Positions 34,158 through 45,986 of a stretch of 64,000 nucleotides of DNA are shown one piece after another (the stretch's first letter is position 1; the number at the start of each line of letters is the position of its first letter). The stretch comes from Zelopaecilomyces penicillatus (lineage: Eukaryota; Ascomycota; Sordariomycetes; Hypocreales; Pseudodiploosporaceae). The notes under the pieces were generated by a model, which saw only the letters and a list, made by a program, of their open reading frames with translations, ran no database searches and was not told the DNA's origin. The translations under genes were made by a program, and so were the position numbers. Where the stretch lies: positions 4,960,001 to 5,024,000 of the forward strand of contig VCCP01000002.1 of NCBI GenBank assembly GCA_005765155.1, read 5' to 3'.

Positions 34158-36310
34158 CTAATTCGGCTTCGGGACAACCATAATCACCGCATCGTCAAAC
34201 CTTGTAAACTTGCGAATCTCCCGAATCTCAAAACCAGCCTTGTCTATGAGCTGCCTCCAGTGGGCTTCGCGGCGCTCCTGGGCATCAAACATGACCTTCA
34301 TGGCCATGCTCAGCGCGGCCGTGTATTCCACGCCGGGAGTGCCCTGTCGGGGCTTCTCGTCAGGCAGAACCTTGTCGTCAATGATGATGATGCTGTCTGG
34401 CCCCATGGCTGGTGCATGTGATTGCAGGATACGGATGCAGGTCTCGTCGTTGTTGTTGTGGAAGATTTGGCGGAAGTAGTATACGCGGGCATCTGCATGT
34501 TTGTGTATCGGACGATGGTTAGCATGACGCTCTCAACACGCATAAACATGAGGGTAAAGAGACTATCAGGTAACATTACCTTTCACAGGCTGCTCTGTCA
34601 AGTAGTCATACTCCATCTTCTCCATGCCCTCTGACTCGAGTGCCTTGGCTAGAACATCCGGCCGATCCTGTAGCACAATGCGAGCCTTGATCAAAGGCAA
34701 CTTCTCCTTAAATGCAACGCACTGTTGGCCACTGCCTCCACCAACATCAACAAAGGCAGCCTTGGTTTCATCGAGGCTGTGAGCCAGCTCTGCCTCGAAG
34801 TCAACGACGTCAAGCCAGGTGGGCAGGCTGGCGAACTGTGCCTCCATAAAGCGATGGAAAGCGCCGCGTTGGACGGGATGAGATTCAATCCATGTGTAAA
34901 AGTCCTCATCGGTGCGCTGGCCGGCTTTGAAGGCGTTGATTTGTGCGCTGGCCGGGTGGGAGAGAACAGAGTTGAGGGCGGCGAAGCCAGGCAGGCAGTT
35001 ATCGTGGCTGTGTTGCGCGTGAGTATGAGTACAAGACGCCAGCTATCACGTACACCGTAGTTCATCACCTCTAAAGGGTATGGTAGAGTGATCCAAACAA
35101 GATATATATAAACAAATGAGAAGACACATGCTAAATAAAAAGACAGGGCGTGGCTCACAAATGAGTAATGGCATCTTTGAACAGAGGCACCGTTAGAAGA
35201 TGTGAAAGCTTAGTAGCTGTAAAGCGTCCAGGCTCATCCTCTTGAACCATGCCCTGAGTGCTCAGATATGTCATGATGCTCTCAAGGAACTCTGGCTCCA
35301 GCTTGCTGACATCTTGGAGGACGGCGAAGCTGACTGGCGCTTTGGCGGCCACAATAGTAGAGTAAATGTTAAACTCTTGTCCGATTCTCGCGGTGATCAG
35401 GGGCAGAGGCTAAGGGGAGTCGCCATTGCTGGTCAGTTCATAGATTATCCTTTGGCATTCTATAATGCGTAACATGTCGTAGATTCATTTACTCCATGGC
35501 TATCAACGTATTCGGGGATTCTTTCTCAACACACACACACACACACACACACACCGGAATAGCCAAGGACTCTTGACAGCTTGAATAGAGTTCCTGCGGT
35601 AACACACATGTAATGCACGCACGCACCGCTGCACACCATACTTTTAAAAAAGCGATATATCACAAGTTCACAACCACCACCACCACCACCACCCATTATC
35701 GGTCTCCACAGGCGCACGCACACACACTTGCATGCACACACGCTGCTGTTTGCACACACTGGGACTGGGGATTCTCAAGCAACACACGACACAGTTACAA
35801 TAAACCCTTCAAATGGAGGAGAAAGTGGTGCGGCACTCGCCCTTGGAGAGGGTTCACCTTTTTTCTCCTGGCCTGGGTGATCTAGACCGGAGCTTGGCGC
35901 CGATCGCGAACCCCCCTCCCTCCCCCTCCACCCCTTGACAACTCAAAATAACAAGATGTGACCCAAGAATAAAAGGAGCAATGACAATAGAACTTCAAAC
36001 GAGAATAAGAAAATGAGTACGTATTCTCCAAACGTACAGAGTATACAAGACGCTGGACAGTCTCAAACGGCTCCTCGAGCGCCACGGACGCGGCCCGCGT
36101 CAGCTGCTGGAGCTGATGCCGCTGAGCGTCCGAGGCGCCGGCAGCTGAGATGGCCGATGAAGGATTGCTGACGATGAGCTGGAGCTGGTCTATTAGCAAG
36201 CTGAGGTCTATCTTGGCTGCCGGATGCTGAGGCTGTGGGGACGACGACTCTGCTGGCTGCTGCTGGTGCTGATGCTGATGCTGATGCCGGTGCTGCTGTT
36301 GTACATCCAT
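34158..36310 (-). CDS. SAM-dependent O-methyltransferase (plant COMT-like fold)
   Basis: Four exons on the minus strand, 36310-36038, 35409-35159, 35007-34580 and 34492-34158, give 428 residues. Exon 1 is separated by a 628-nt intron (GTACGT to TTAG), long for this genome. The phase-0 join restores the conserved run PFETVQRLVYS|PLPLITARIGQEFN. The N-terminal region has a His/Gln repeat and the helical dimerisation segment. Motif I of the Rossmann fold is VDVGGGSGQQ. The active-site region is FHNNNDETC, with the catalytic-base histidine in the usual place, followed by IIIIDDKVLPDEK. The gene would transfer a methyl group to a hydroxyl of a small aromatic metabolite; the substrate is unknown. 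No polyketide or peptide synthase lies nearby. The 151-nt second intron is also on the long side. Confidence 0.85.
35527..35554. repeat. (AC)14 microsatellite inside the O-methyltransferase intron
   Basis: A 28-bp perfect AC dinucleotide run lies inside intron 1 of the O-methyltransferase. Further CA-rich fragments occur at 35705-35760. Confidence 0.95.
35671..35694. repeat. (ACC)n trinucleotide repeat in the same intron
   Basis: About seven ACC/CAC units in a row lie 120 bp from the AC run, within the same 628-nt intron. Confidence 0.9.
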
Positions 36311-38109
36311 TTCGGGGGGGGAGGCGCAGGGTCTTCGGACTGATATGCAGTGATTAACCTTTCTTTTTTCTTTTGTTTTCATAAAACCGTCAAGGGAAAG
36401 GGATGTGAGCGGAGGGGGAAAAGAGTCTTCTCTTCTCTCTCCCCCCCGCTTTCCTGTCTTCTTGGTCTGTTGCTTGTCTGCCAAACTCTCTTCCTCTGTG
36501 GGAATGTGAGTGTGTGTGAAAGCAAGGTACAGTACAATGATTATGCTTTTTTTTGACCGGCCATCTCCTAATTGAGCATGGCGTGTCCATCTAACCAGTT
36601 ATAAATGCCCCCCACGGAGATGCAAATCAAATCCAAGTAATTAAGTCAAGGCACACCACCATCCATCCATGGTGTCTCTCCCGCGACCGACCGACCGACC
36701 AACAACACTAACAACATTAGGATGCTGCTGTGCAACTCCAAAAGTTGCGACACACTAACACGGCTTTTAAGCTCCCTTATGTTGGTGTTGGATGGGGGGC
36801 CCGCGAATGCAATAGGCTTATCTGCATTGCTGACCCGTTTCTTGTTCATGCACAAGTCCGCGGATGTCTTCCGCTAGGCCCTTTTAATCCCCCCGTCCCT
36901 CCTTGCTTTTGGGCAGACCAGTGAAGACGATGGATGGAAGGTCCCCTCTCTCTGGAGGCAACCAATCCCATCAGGCTGTACGGATACATGCAAAAGAACG
37001 TATTGACTGCAGCAAAACAGTTGTGGTGTAAAGCCAGGGGTCTTTCCAAGCGATGGATCGCCCGCAGGTTTTTCCTTTCTCAGATAAAAAGTGGAAAATA
37101 GAAAGAGACAAAAAGGCGTTTTCCTCACACACAAACAGTTGCACGATGGACATGTGGTTGTTGTGACTCGACTCGGCAAAAGCGAATGGAGAAAGAAGAA
37201 GGGGAAGGGGGGGGGCCGCGATGTGGCACGAGCACATCACTTTTTTTTCCGTTCCCGCACCCGCAACGGAACGGCACGAATCAACAACAACTTCATAGCT
37301 GGGATCTGTGGCTTTTTTTCTTTTCTTTTTACTTCTTGTTGCTGCGAAAGTATCTGCAAGAGGCCGGAAAGGGGGTTTGTGGGTGGAGATTGGCGTCTGG
37401 GAACACCCACTTTCGAAACGCCACCGTCTCATCCATCTCATCATATCTCACGATGCGGGATCTAAGTACATTTCCCGCTGAGACGAGACATATGGCTGTT
37501 GGTGGCAACCATCATGTATTACATATCACGAGAAATACGAAGCAGATAGTTGCTTGTGAGCTTGACAAATGGATCATGACATCCATGGTGATTCATTTTT
37601 CACAACAATAAATGTCTCTTCTCCAAGTAAAACACTCCGATCCATGCACAGCCAACGGATATCTCGGAGTTTAACCAAAAACATACATACATCCATTCAC
37701 GTCGATCACTTCTTTTTCAGCACATGGCAGTCGCAACAAGCGAAATTCCCTTTTTTTAGTTGGCGATCCCCTGTGTCTCATTCGCCGCCTTTTTCTTTCT
37801 CTTTTTGTTTTTTTGCTTTGTATCTGAGAGCAGGGTTCAAACGGGCCAGTCATACAGCCTCGGAGGAAGAAGAGACAAGCCAACCGCGCCTTTCTCTCTC
37901 CCTTGCTAGCACTGTCGACGATTTCTCACTTTTCTTTGTTTAGCTTTGAATATATTGCATGATTACACGCCCCCCTTCGCTCCTCTATTCACCGATATCT
38001 TGAACATTTCAGTAGTAAATGACATTTCGTCGGACCAGATTCCGCGATAGATTCTTCATTTAAACAGGCAATCTACATATGCATGTGCGTGCCGAAAGAA
38101 GATTCATCC
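36311..38109. other. Low-complexity intergenic DNA
   Basis: This 1.8-kb stretch has many homopurine/homopyrimidine runs, a GACC tetranucleotide run near 36677-36695, and long T- and C-rich tracts. Overlapping open frames on both strands are compositional artefacts with no motif. Confidence 0.5.
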
Positions 38110-38520
38110 TCAATAGGGCACATCTTTCAAGGTCTACATGACGGCACATAGCCTTGCTTCGACTAAACAAACTCGTGCGGTCGATACATCCAATAAAGAC
38201 GCCTTTGAAGTTGCGAAACTGGCAGATGACTGACTCCCGTTCATCCTCGTTGTAGCCGTCTCATGCATCTTTGAGTGTTTTCCCATCAACGTACTCCATA
38301 ACATTGACAGGACATCCCCTGTCATTCATGTAGGAATTGTAAACATCTGGAACAGGGATCGTAGTGTCGGCACGGATGAACTCCATTGTCTCGGCCTCTG
38401 TCGTGCGTTCACATATCTTGACGACCGTCTTTGGATCAATTCTATAATACACTGGCGGTATTAATGCTAGCCTATATATTAGCCGTTGGCAAGTTGCTCG
38501 GGAGTGACCGTTCGCGCCAT
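38110..38520 (-). pseudogene. APH/choline-kinase-like phosphotransferase, broken remnant
   Basis: The ATG at 38520 opens MARTVTPEQLANG, a typical start for fungal phosphotransferase-enzyme-family (PF01636) proteins, but this frame stops at TAA 38479-38481. A second frame carries the continuation ALIPPVYYRIDPKTVVKIC, TEAETMEFIRADTTIPVPDV and VNVMEYVDGKTLKDA. It ends at TGA 38261-38263, at the position where the family normally has Trp (KDA*DGYNEDERESV). After the stop the same frame still reads ICQFRNFKGVFIGCIDRT, about eight residues short of the usual spacing, and then degenerates. The catalytic HGD and DxD motifs are absent. So the remnant has a frame break near 38480, one nonsense codon, a small deletion and loss of the whole C-terminal lobe. 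Confidence 0.75.
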
Positions 38521-39328
38521 GACTTGCGAGGGCGCTAATTATGTTCTTCGATCGATACCTGCACGAAGCAATTCAGACACAACAAAACCATTTTGACAAG
38601 ATATCTACCTTTTCAGCTACTTCGTGACCTTTGTTTCGGTGGACCAACCAAACAGCCTGAGCTGGACTAGCTAGCCTCCCCAGCAGGGATATGCGTTGGT
38701 TCACACATACACACTCACACACACCCTTTTCAACCTTTTGTTAGGTCGGAACTACGGTCTGGTCTGGCGCCAGACGGATTGTCCGCTGGGTGGTTCGATG
38801 GCTGGAGGGGTGTGTGTATGCAAAGCAAGTACGTAGAAATGATGATGCATGACGGCCATGATGCCGCTGTGGATCAAAAAACAAAACCACCCATTCCACT
38901 ATTCTTGCCACGAGGAGTAGATTGCCTGCTAGAGAGCTTTGGGACAAGGAACTGCTGTTTTCTTGATATCCACCCCATACTTAGCCAGCACAAGGTACGT
39001 CCGCAGCCTTGTTGTGCATTTTCTCGTCTTTTGAGGCTTTCTTTCTCTTTTATTAATTTACACCTTCATGTTGCCAAATTGCAAGTCCATACTTCTTCAC
39101 GCTACCCGCCACCCAATTCCATCCCGCTTACGTTCTTCTCCCTCCCCGTCATTGCTGGCGGAGGGGAGGCGAATAAACAATTACCATACCATTCCCTAAG
39201 GAGGAGGCTTTTTGTGTTTTCGATGCTTTTTTTGATACCCAAATAACTCTTTACCGTCGTCAACTTTCAATGATTCTGTTTCGACACGCGACGACGACGA
39301 CTAGTCCAAGAAAAACGCAACGAGCGTT
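38521..39328. promoter_or_regulatory. Upstream region of the rhodopsin-like gene
   Basis: This 808-bp gap has no gene. CT-rich leader-like sequence precedes the ATG at 39329. A short CA-rich run lies around 38703-38722. Confidence 0.45.
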
Positions 39329-40725
39329 ATGGAGGCGGCCGTGATGCCGCCCAACAGTCAGGGCCCGGTGCCGGATCGAGGGCCGGAGCTCATCTCCATC
39401 ATGTGGTCGTTGACGTTGCTGGCTCTCGTCACCGCCATTCTCCGGATTGTGGTCCGGACTCGAAATCGCATGTTCGGCTGGGACGACATTTTTATGATAT
39501 TTTCCATGGTATGTCCATATGTGCCACTATTGTTCATCGGCTCAGCCGTCCTCTATATCTGCTTTCTCGTTTATAAAAAACCAGAATTAAACCAACCAAA
39601 TGAGGTAATGACTCACTAACAACAACATTGACAGATATGCTTCATCGGCTGGAGCACCGTCCTCACTCTATACGCTCTCCGCGGGGGATCCCAGCACTTC
39701 CAAGACGTCGCCCAAAAGGGGCCCGATAACCTCGCCATCGTTCTATTTCTCAATTGGCTGAGCCAGATTTTCGGTATCCTGGGTGTCGCCGCCGGCAAAA
39801 TCTCCGTAGCAGCCCTGCTATTGAACATCATCCGTCTCACCGAGCTGCGCTGGCAGCGCGTGTTCCTATGGACGGTGCCCATCGCTCTCGCAGGCATCAT
39901 CGCCGTCGCCTGCTCGACGCTTACTTTTGCGCAATGTACGCCTGCGAAAGCACTTTGGGATATGAGAGTACCCGGCAAGTGTATCAAGCCGACCGCCATG
40001 GCGGGCTTTGGTACCTTTACAGGAGGTTCGTCACCAACAATACCAAGACTCCGTTTCTTGCTTGACTTTACCCCTATGACTGTATTCAATATCATACCAT
40101 GCTGACATTATATCATATAGCTTTCAACACCTTTGCAGACGCCAGCCTCGCTATTATACCGGCGACCATCTTCTGGCAACTCCACAACACCACCACCCAA
40201 AAGATCCAGCTGACCATGGTCTTCGGCCTCAACATCCTCACCTCCGTCTGCTCCGGCATCAAGACCCAATACCTCGCTGAGCTCGCCAACCGCACCGACC
40301 CCACCTGGGCCACCTACGACATCTTTGTCTGGGTCACCGGCGAGCTCTTCCTCATGATTGTCTGCGGCACTATCCCCACCTTACACATGGTCCTCGGCTG
40401 GTTCCGGGCTGCCGCGGGAAGTATCCGGAGTGCCGTCTCAACCGCCGTCACTACCTCCCAGCAGTCTCGCAAGGGCGGCTCCAAGTTGCGCTCGCTCACG
40501 GAGACGGAAAACGACCACGAGAACGAAGTCGAACTCAACGCTCTGTGTCACATGCAGGTCACGACTAAAACCACAATTGAGAGGGGGGACCGGCTGCGGA
40601 GTGAGAGTGTGGATCATCTCTTTGGGGACAAGCTCTTCCCTAGTAGTGGCGTGCGCGTGGAAACGATGTATGATGTTCGGAGTAATACACGACCAAACTC
40701 CATGATGTCTGGAGAGAATCTATAG
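39329..40725 (+). CDS. Fungal rhodopsin-like integral membrane protein
   Basis: Three exons, 39329-39508, 39635-40025 and 40121-40725, give 391 residues. Donors are GTATGT and GTTCGT, acceptors CAG and TAG, with consistent phase. The protein has about seven hydrophobic spans: LTLLALVTAILRIVV, a pair around FIGWSTVLTLYAL, KISVAALLLNII, VFLWTVPIALAGIIA, ASLAIIPATIFWQL, MVFGLNILTSVCSGI and IFVWVTGELFLMIV. The motifs FGWDDIFMIFSM near TM2 and a TFAQCTPAKALWD loop are hallmarks of the fungal rhodopsin-domain family (PF20684), which is related to PTH11-type receptors. The C-terminal tail is cytoplasmic, Ser/Thr/Arg-rich. Members are suspected plasma-membrane sensors; there is no evidence for retinal binding here. 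It looks intact, unlike its neighbours, and converges on the S9 peptidase. Confidence 0.88.
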
Positions 40726-40875
40726 AATAAAGGAATAACGGAACAAAAGTACATAGACGCACACATACACACATATATATGAGACGTATATAATAGATAC
40801 CACCCTACAGAAGCGAGTTTGAGATTACATGGAATTCTACAACTCAACGAAAGTTAACCCCCCAGCACAATCCAC

Positions 40876-42962
40876 TCACTTCCGCAAGTAGTGATCAAAA
40901 CAATCCAGAACACGAGCGCAAAAGTCAATGTATGCTGGATACTGCCGAATTCCATGACCTTCCTCCGGATATACCACAAGAGCAGACTCGACGCCCTTAT
41001 CCCTTAGTGCGCGATCGTACTCAAATGCCTGTGATGGCGGCACGCAGTGATCCTTTGCTCCCACAACCTGCATCACCGGAGTGGGATACTTACCCGCAAA
41101 CATAACTGGGCTCCGGGAGTGGTACATGCTATTAGCTTGTTGAGGGTCTTGTTGAAAGAAGAGTTCGTCGAATCTGCCAATGTTGGATGTATTATGATTA
41201 GAGTACCAGTTTGTTATAGGCGCAATTGGAACTGCTGCTCTAAAACAGGGACTTTGAGTTGGAAGCCATGCGGCCATATAGCCTCCATAGCTAACACCAA
41301 TGACGCCTGGGCGATTTTGATCGGCAATTCTACTGCTAACCATAGAATCAACACCAGAGAGCAAGTCTTGAGCATCCATACCACCCATGTCGCCTATAAC
41401 CTTGTTCATGAAATTCTGAGCCTTGGCCGGTAGAGCCACGGGGGTTTGCAGAAAGCACGGCATATCCCTTTGAGACAAGGAGAGGGAGTATCGGAGAGGC
41501 GAGACACCAGGAATTACGAAATGTCCAGACAGGACCTCCGTGGACGTTAAGTATGAGAGGGCATGGCACCTTGTGACTGGAGGGCGGTAGAGCGAGATAT
41601 CCTTGAATCTCAAGGCCGTCAGAAGACTTCCAGGTTACAGACTGGGTTGGTCTTAGCTGTGATTCCAACCAACGAGTACCCTCGTGGGCCCATGACAAAC
41701 ACCGACCGGGATTGGCAATTCTTAGCAATGATGAGTTGTTGGGCCTGATTCCAGCTCTCGGAAACAGCCACAAATTCACCATCTCTAGTAACGGCTCCCT
41801 CGGGGTACAGTGGCCCGCAGGTCTGATCAGAATCCCAGTGCTCCTCTACACAGCCAGTCCGGACATGATAATGGCCAGCCACAGTCCTCGTCCCCCGCAG
41901 TCCCATAAATGATAGTCGATCCTCGTCCAGCCATTTCAGATGTGTTACGTCCACCTTGTTTAAACCCAGCTTTTGAGGTTGCAGATCTTCAGCATGTATT
42001 AACATGACTTGACCCGCGATGCCAGCTCTATCGCTGCTTAAGCACTCTACAAAGGCGGCTGTGGATCCTGATGGGTTGGCGGTTGGGAGTCCTAGTTGCA
42101 ACTTTGGGCGATATATAATCTTGCAATCGTTTGTCTCGACCTCTATAACCGCTAGAGAAGGTTCATACCATGCATCTTCTACTGGGGAGTCTGAAACTAC
42201 TGCCAGTACACGGCCCTGGCCAAGCCAAGCCGCCTCCCATATATTTAATCCAGACTTCCCTACTCGGTGGTGTCGACGCGAGTTTGGCTCATAAATCCAC
42301 AGAGATCTCCACCCAGACTCCCGCTTCCCCGCCTGGACAGTGGGTAGCCAAGATGGCCCGTCTCCCGTATCCTTCGACCCCAAACGGTCTGACCCGTGAA
42401 CTGCAGCCTGATCTGCGCCGTGCTCTGCAACTCGGATGAGAAGAATCGAACCGTCTGCGGACCAGGACAAAGCTTCAGGGGTTCCTGGGAGAGCGGGAGC
42501 AGCTACTGGAGAAGTTCGATTATCCTGAAAATGCGCATTATCGAGAATGAAAACGCCGAGCTCACTAGGCTTCAGGCGGTCAGAGAGAAAGGCCAGTTGC
42601 TGGCCATTCGGCGACCAATGCGGACAAGAGTCGTGGGAGCGACTCTCTGCCTCGACGAGTTTCTGTTGGCCGGTGGACGTGTTGATGATGGCAATTTGAG
42701 AAAAGGGACTCGAGTCCAGGGAATCACGGATGCCGACTTTTACAGCAACCAGCGGTTGCGTTGGACAGACAGATGGCTGAGAGGCCTGGCTAGGTTTTCC
42801 AAATGCTGGAGCATTTGCGGCATGTAGGAATTTTTTGACTTCATTGAAGCGTTTTGTTTGGCGAATATCTTGAAGGTAAGAGAGCGGGCTTGCGCGCCGA
42901 TGGCTGATGGTGAAGGCACGGATATTGCGATAGTGGATGCGTTTCACAAGTTTCACTAACAT
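40876..42962 (-). pseudogene. S9-family prolyl oligopeptidase, two reading-frame breaks
   Basis: Homology runs through three minus-strand frames in order. Frame 1 (ATG 42962 to about 41725) is the N-terminal beta-propeller part, with WSPNGQQLAFLSDR and LSWSADGSILLIRV repeats. Frame 2 (about 41720-41416) holds WKSSDGLEIQGYLALP, LILNVHGGPVW and YAVLSANPRGSTGQGSEF. Frame 3 (about 41410 to TGA 40876) holds VIGDMGGMDAQDLL and the catalytic triad: Ser in GVSYGGY, Asp in VGAKDHCVPP and His in EEGHGIRQYP. Each transition needs a +1 step; the first can be placed only within 41620-41782, the second within about 41404-41416. No GT-AG or GC-AG intron fits either place. The summed length (about 695 residues) is normal for the family. 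It is either a young pseudogene or two assembly errors. Products of intact relatives cleave short peptides. Confidence 0.8.
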
Positions 42963-43177
42963 GGTGGGAGACGAGATGCAATGAGTGAGAGGCCCAGAGG
43001 AATTAAATGAATGTCACTGTGTAAGAATCAAGACACAAATCAGAGGTTTAACAACAAAGCCTGGCAACGCAACATGGATTCACCAATGATGTCATGTTGT
43101 TGGTTGATAACTTGGGGTAGTAACCTATTTTGTCTCATATCTAGATAATAGGCTAGGGTAACCAATCAACAATATCT

Positions 43178-45064
43178 TCACCTAGAGTAATCACAATGTC
43201 TAGGTATCAGGACAACTTTCCAATGACCAGTAGAGAACTGCATTGTAATGTACTGCCTAAAGTCGACTTCTTGGTCAGGTACCTCGACTACATCAAATCT
43301 TGACAAGATGTTTGCCGCGATCATGCGCATTTCAGCCCATGCGAAGCTGTGATTAACAATTAGCCAAAATATACCCCAAAGCTATAAGGAAACTTTAGCT
43401 TACTTGATACCAATACATGAATGTTTGCCTCCGGAAAACGGATAGTATGCAGTCGTGCTGCCGTACTCGTTTAGCATCCCATTTGACCATTAGTACAAAG
43501 GATAAATAAACTTACTCGGCAGCAGGAGCAGAACCTCTTTTATCATCTGCGAGCCACCTTTCAGGCCAGAATCTGTTTGCTTGGGGCCAGAACTGCTCAT
43601 TTCTGTGGAGGTGTCGATAGGATGCCGAGATGACAGTGTGAGGTGGTAGATCATAGCTCATCAGATTAACCCATTGGTCACCCGTTCTGCGACCCATCTC
43701 TGAAGCAATGGGATGTAATCGAAGATTTTCTTTGATGCACGCTTCAAGGTACTCATACTCTGGCTCCGTGCGAACAGCTTTGCCTCCGATTATTTCACTA
43801 CTAATGGAACGAGCAGGAAGCGAAGCAAAGAGCTTTCTTCTCACATCGGGGTTTCTAGCCATCTCCATGAAGAAGCATGCGATTGTACCCGAAGTGGTCT
43901 CAGAACCGGCGAGTAGTATCTCAGCCATCTGGTCGATAATCTCACGAGTGCCCATTCTTTCTCCGGTGTCAGCCTTTCTACCCTCATTGGTGAGGTGTTG
44001 AAGGAGATCGTGACGTGCAGCGTCTGAGGAAAGTCGTCGGTTTTGAACAACAGCATCAATCGCCTAAATGGTGTCAAAATTTGCAAGAAGTAATATGGCT
44101 GGTGAATGATCTCACAGTTATCGTTTCAGGCGGCCAGTCAAACTCTCTATGAATGCCGATGGCTCTCAATATCTTCTTCACGTAAACAGTCCGATATGAC
44201 TCGTCAGTTCACCTTTTTTCTGTCCAAACCGATAGAGGAATTATTATACCCGATATCTCTTTCTCAACCCGTCGAAAATCGCCCGCGGAATTGACCTCCA
44301 AATCGTCTCAGAGACACTCAAATCGATACTTTGAGCAGCGTTTGTCTGCCCAAACCCTTTTCCGAAAGAGCATTCTCCCATTCTACACAGGCTTTAGTTC
44401 AGTATCCCCGCATCTCATGTTCATCAAGGTATTCACTGACATATCCAGGGCGACATTGTGAAGATCTTCCATAAAGTCAACGTGAAATCCATTTTGCCTG
44501 GCTGACAGAGGGGCACAGGCAATGGTCGACTCATATTTGTCCAGCAGGTTGCGAATGGTGCTCCCAAAGAAGACTTCTAGTTTATCGACATAGCTTACTG
44601 TAAAAGCTGGGGATAGGAAGCGCTTCAATCGCTTATGAGGGTCCGGACGACTACATAACTAGTGTGTTACTAAAAAGTTTTCCTTCCAAGGTGTGAGTAA
44701 GATGGGGCACCTACATCTCTCCAAATAGACCTGGGGCAAGCTTATCACGCGAAATCTCGGCATACATAGCAACCTTTGGAAGGTCCAATCCCACCAGAAT
44801 CTGCCTTATGGCGTCTTTGTCCGAAACCCATACTTACCGAGGCCCAAGGCGAACGATTGTCCCATACTTAGAATGCTTTTTCTCAACGAACTTCCAAATA
44901 GTGCCCGTCGAGAATAGATAGGCAAGATGGCCAGAGGTGAGTGCGGAATACCACGGCCCTGGTATTTTCCGCAACGGGGACTTGATGTTGGTTACTACTT
45001 TTCGTAGGTGTGATCCAATAAACAGTATCAGGAGGAAGACTCCCAGGAGTGAAAGAACAGCCAT
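43178..45064 (-). pseudogene. Cytochrome P450 with an in-frame stop at codon 77
   Basis: Seven exons can be joined on the minus strand: 45064-44715, 44650-44441, 44382-44250, about 44175-44116, 44063-43516, 43457-43404 and 43346-43178. They give a P450 of about 507 codons. Present are an N-terminal membrane anchor, the KIPGPWYSA hinge, KVAMYAEISRDKLAPGLFGE, HKRLKRFLSPAFT, MGECSFGKGFGQT, the I-helix AGSETTS (about 304), the K-helix ENLR (363-366) and the heme loop PFSGGKHSCIG (Cys 448). One defect is clear: TAA at 44834-44836 in LGPR*VWVSDKD, where relatives have a residue such as Gln. The TAA sits in a perfect GTAAGT, but no acceptor at plausible distance restores the coding. The intron 3 acceptor (GAAG at 44176) is weak. 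Otherwise every domain is kept, which suggests recent inactivation. Confidence 0.78.
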
Positions 45065-45986
45065 GCTGGTAACGAAATTAAAGATTCACTTGGATCTAAT
45101 TTCTGGAGCCAACCGTGGAGGTAGAGATAATTAACAGAGCTAGAAAGCTAAAGATATGACACATGGCTATATACGACACAGTGGGGTATAAAATAGTCAA
45201 CACAGTGTGTAAGCTGAACTTTGCCCTTGATTTGTCAAAATTATATCAGTATAGCAATCAATTTTATTACTTCATTATTAGAAGTAATAGTTTTGCCGTT
45301 CCAATCGCGTATCATTATCAACAAGCAGTATCCATACTACAGTAGTGTGTTGCAACATTCGGATATACCTTGTCATCGGTACTTGACCTTTATCAGTAAA
45401 CGTTAGTCAATTGTAACGGCGGCAGGTGGGATTGGCAATCAATAACATGGGGGGGTCAGCTAATGACACCAAGTGGGGTTGTTGTCTCCAACAAAATTCT
45501 CCCCGAGGAGGCAAGGAAAGCTATGTTAGGTTACTAACTAATGTGGTGCATCAGTCACAGCTTCACATTGGTCCAAGACTAGCTATAATGCCCCTAGCTT
45601 CTTTTATCCTATACATTCCTACAGCTAGTTCTAAGGTGAGTCTAACTCACAGTATGAAGGGCAAACGGTACAGCAACCCTAATCACTCTTTTAGTTTATC
45701 GTCTAGTCTATGAGACGCTTTCGTGATAGCTTCATTCCTTTCATTATAGCAAAGTGTTTAGGATCTTAGTAAATAGTATCGTGTTAGATAGTAAAGAGAC
45801 TCGAAAGTATATAAACCTACAGTGTTCGAGGGAATTAGTCCAAAGAAGTGTGTGGGTGACAAAAAGTATAAAGACCCCCTGTTCCCATATGCTGCACATG
45901 TGGAACTGCCCGTCGAACTTACCGTCCATCTCACGCAGTTCCAAATCTCAAACCTCAGACAAGTTGATATTTGATTGGCCTTCAAC
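45065..45986. promoter_or_regulatory. Divergent spacer between the P450 and the SnoaL-like gene
   Basis: This 922-bp gap separates the two outward-facing starts. Its middle part (about 45560-45830) is TA-rich with many TAG/TTA runs, resembling RIP-altered DNA. No promoter element is convincing. Confidence 0.5.

Noticed and set aside
36971..37611. Overlapping long frames of up to 157 codons on both strands
   Set aside because: They result from purine/pyrimidine-biased low-complexity DNA; no motif, and frames on both strands are equally open.
41620..41782. Short intron to explain the first S9 peptidase frame change
   Set aside because: Candidate GT sites paired with the AG of GCTAAG give the wrong phase and have no branch site at workable distance.
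44800..44836. Intron at the P450 GTAAGT to explain away the stop codon
   Set aside because: The possible acceptors lie 20-35 nt away, too short for a spliceosomal intron, and would delete conserved residues VWVSDKD.
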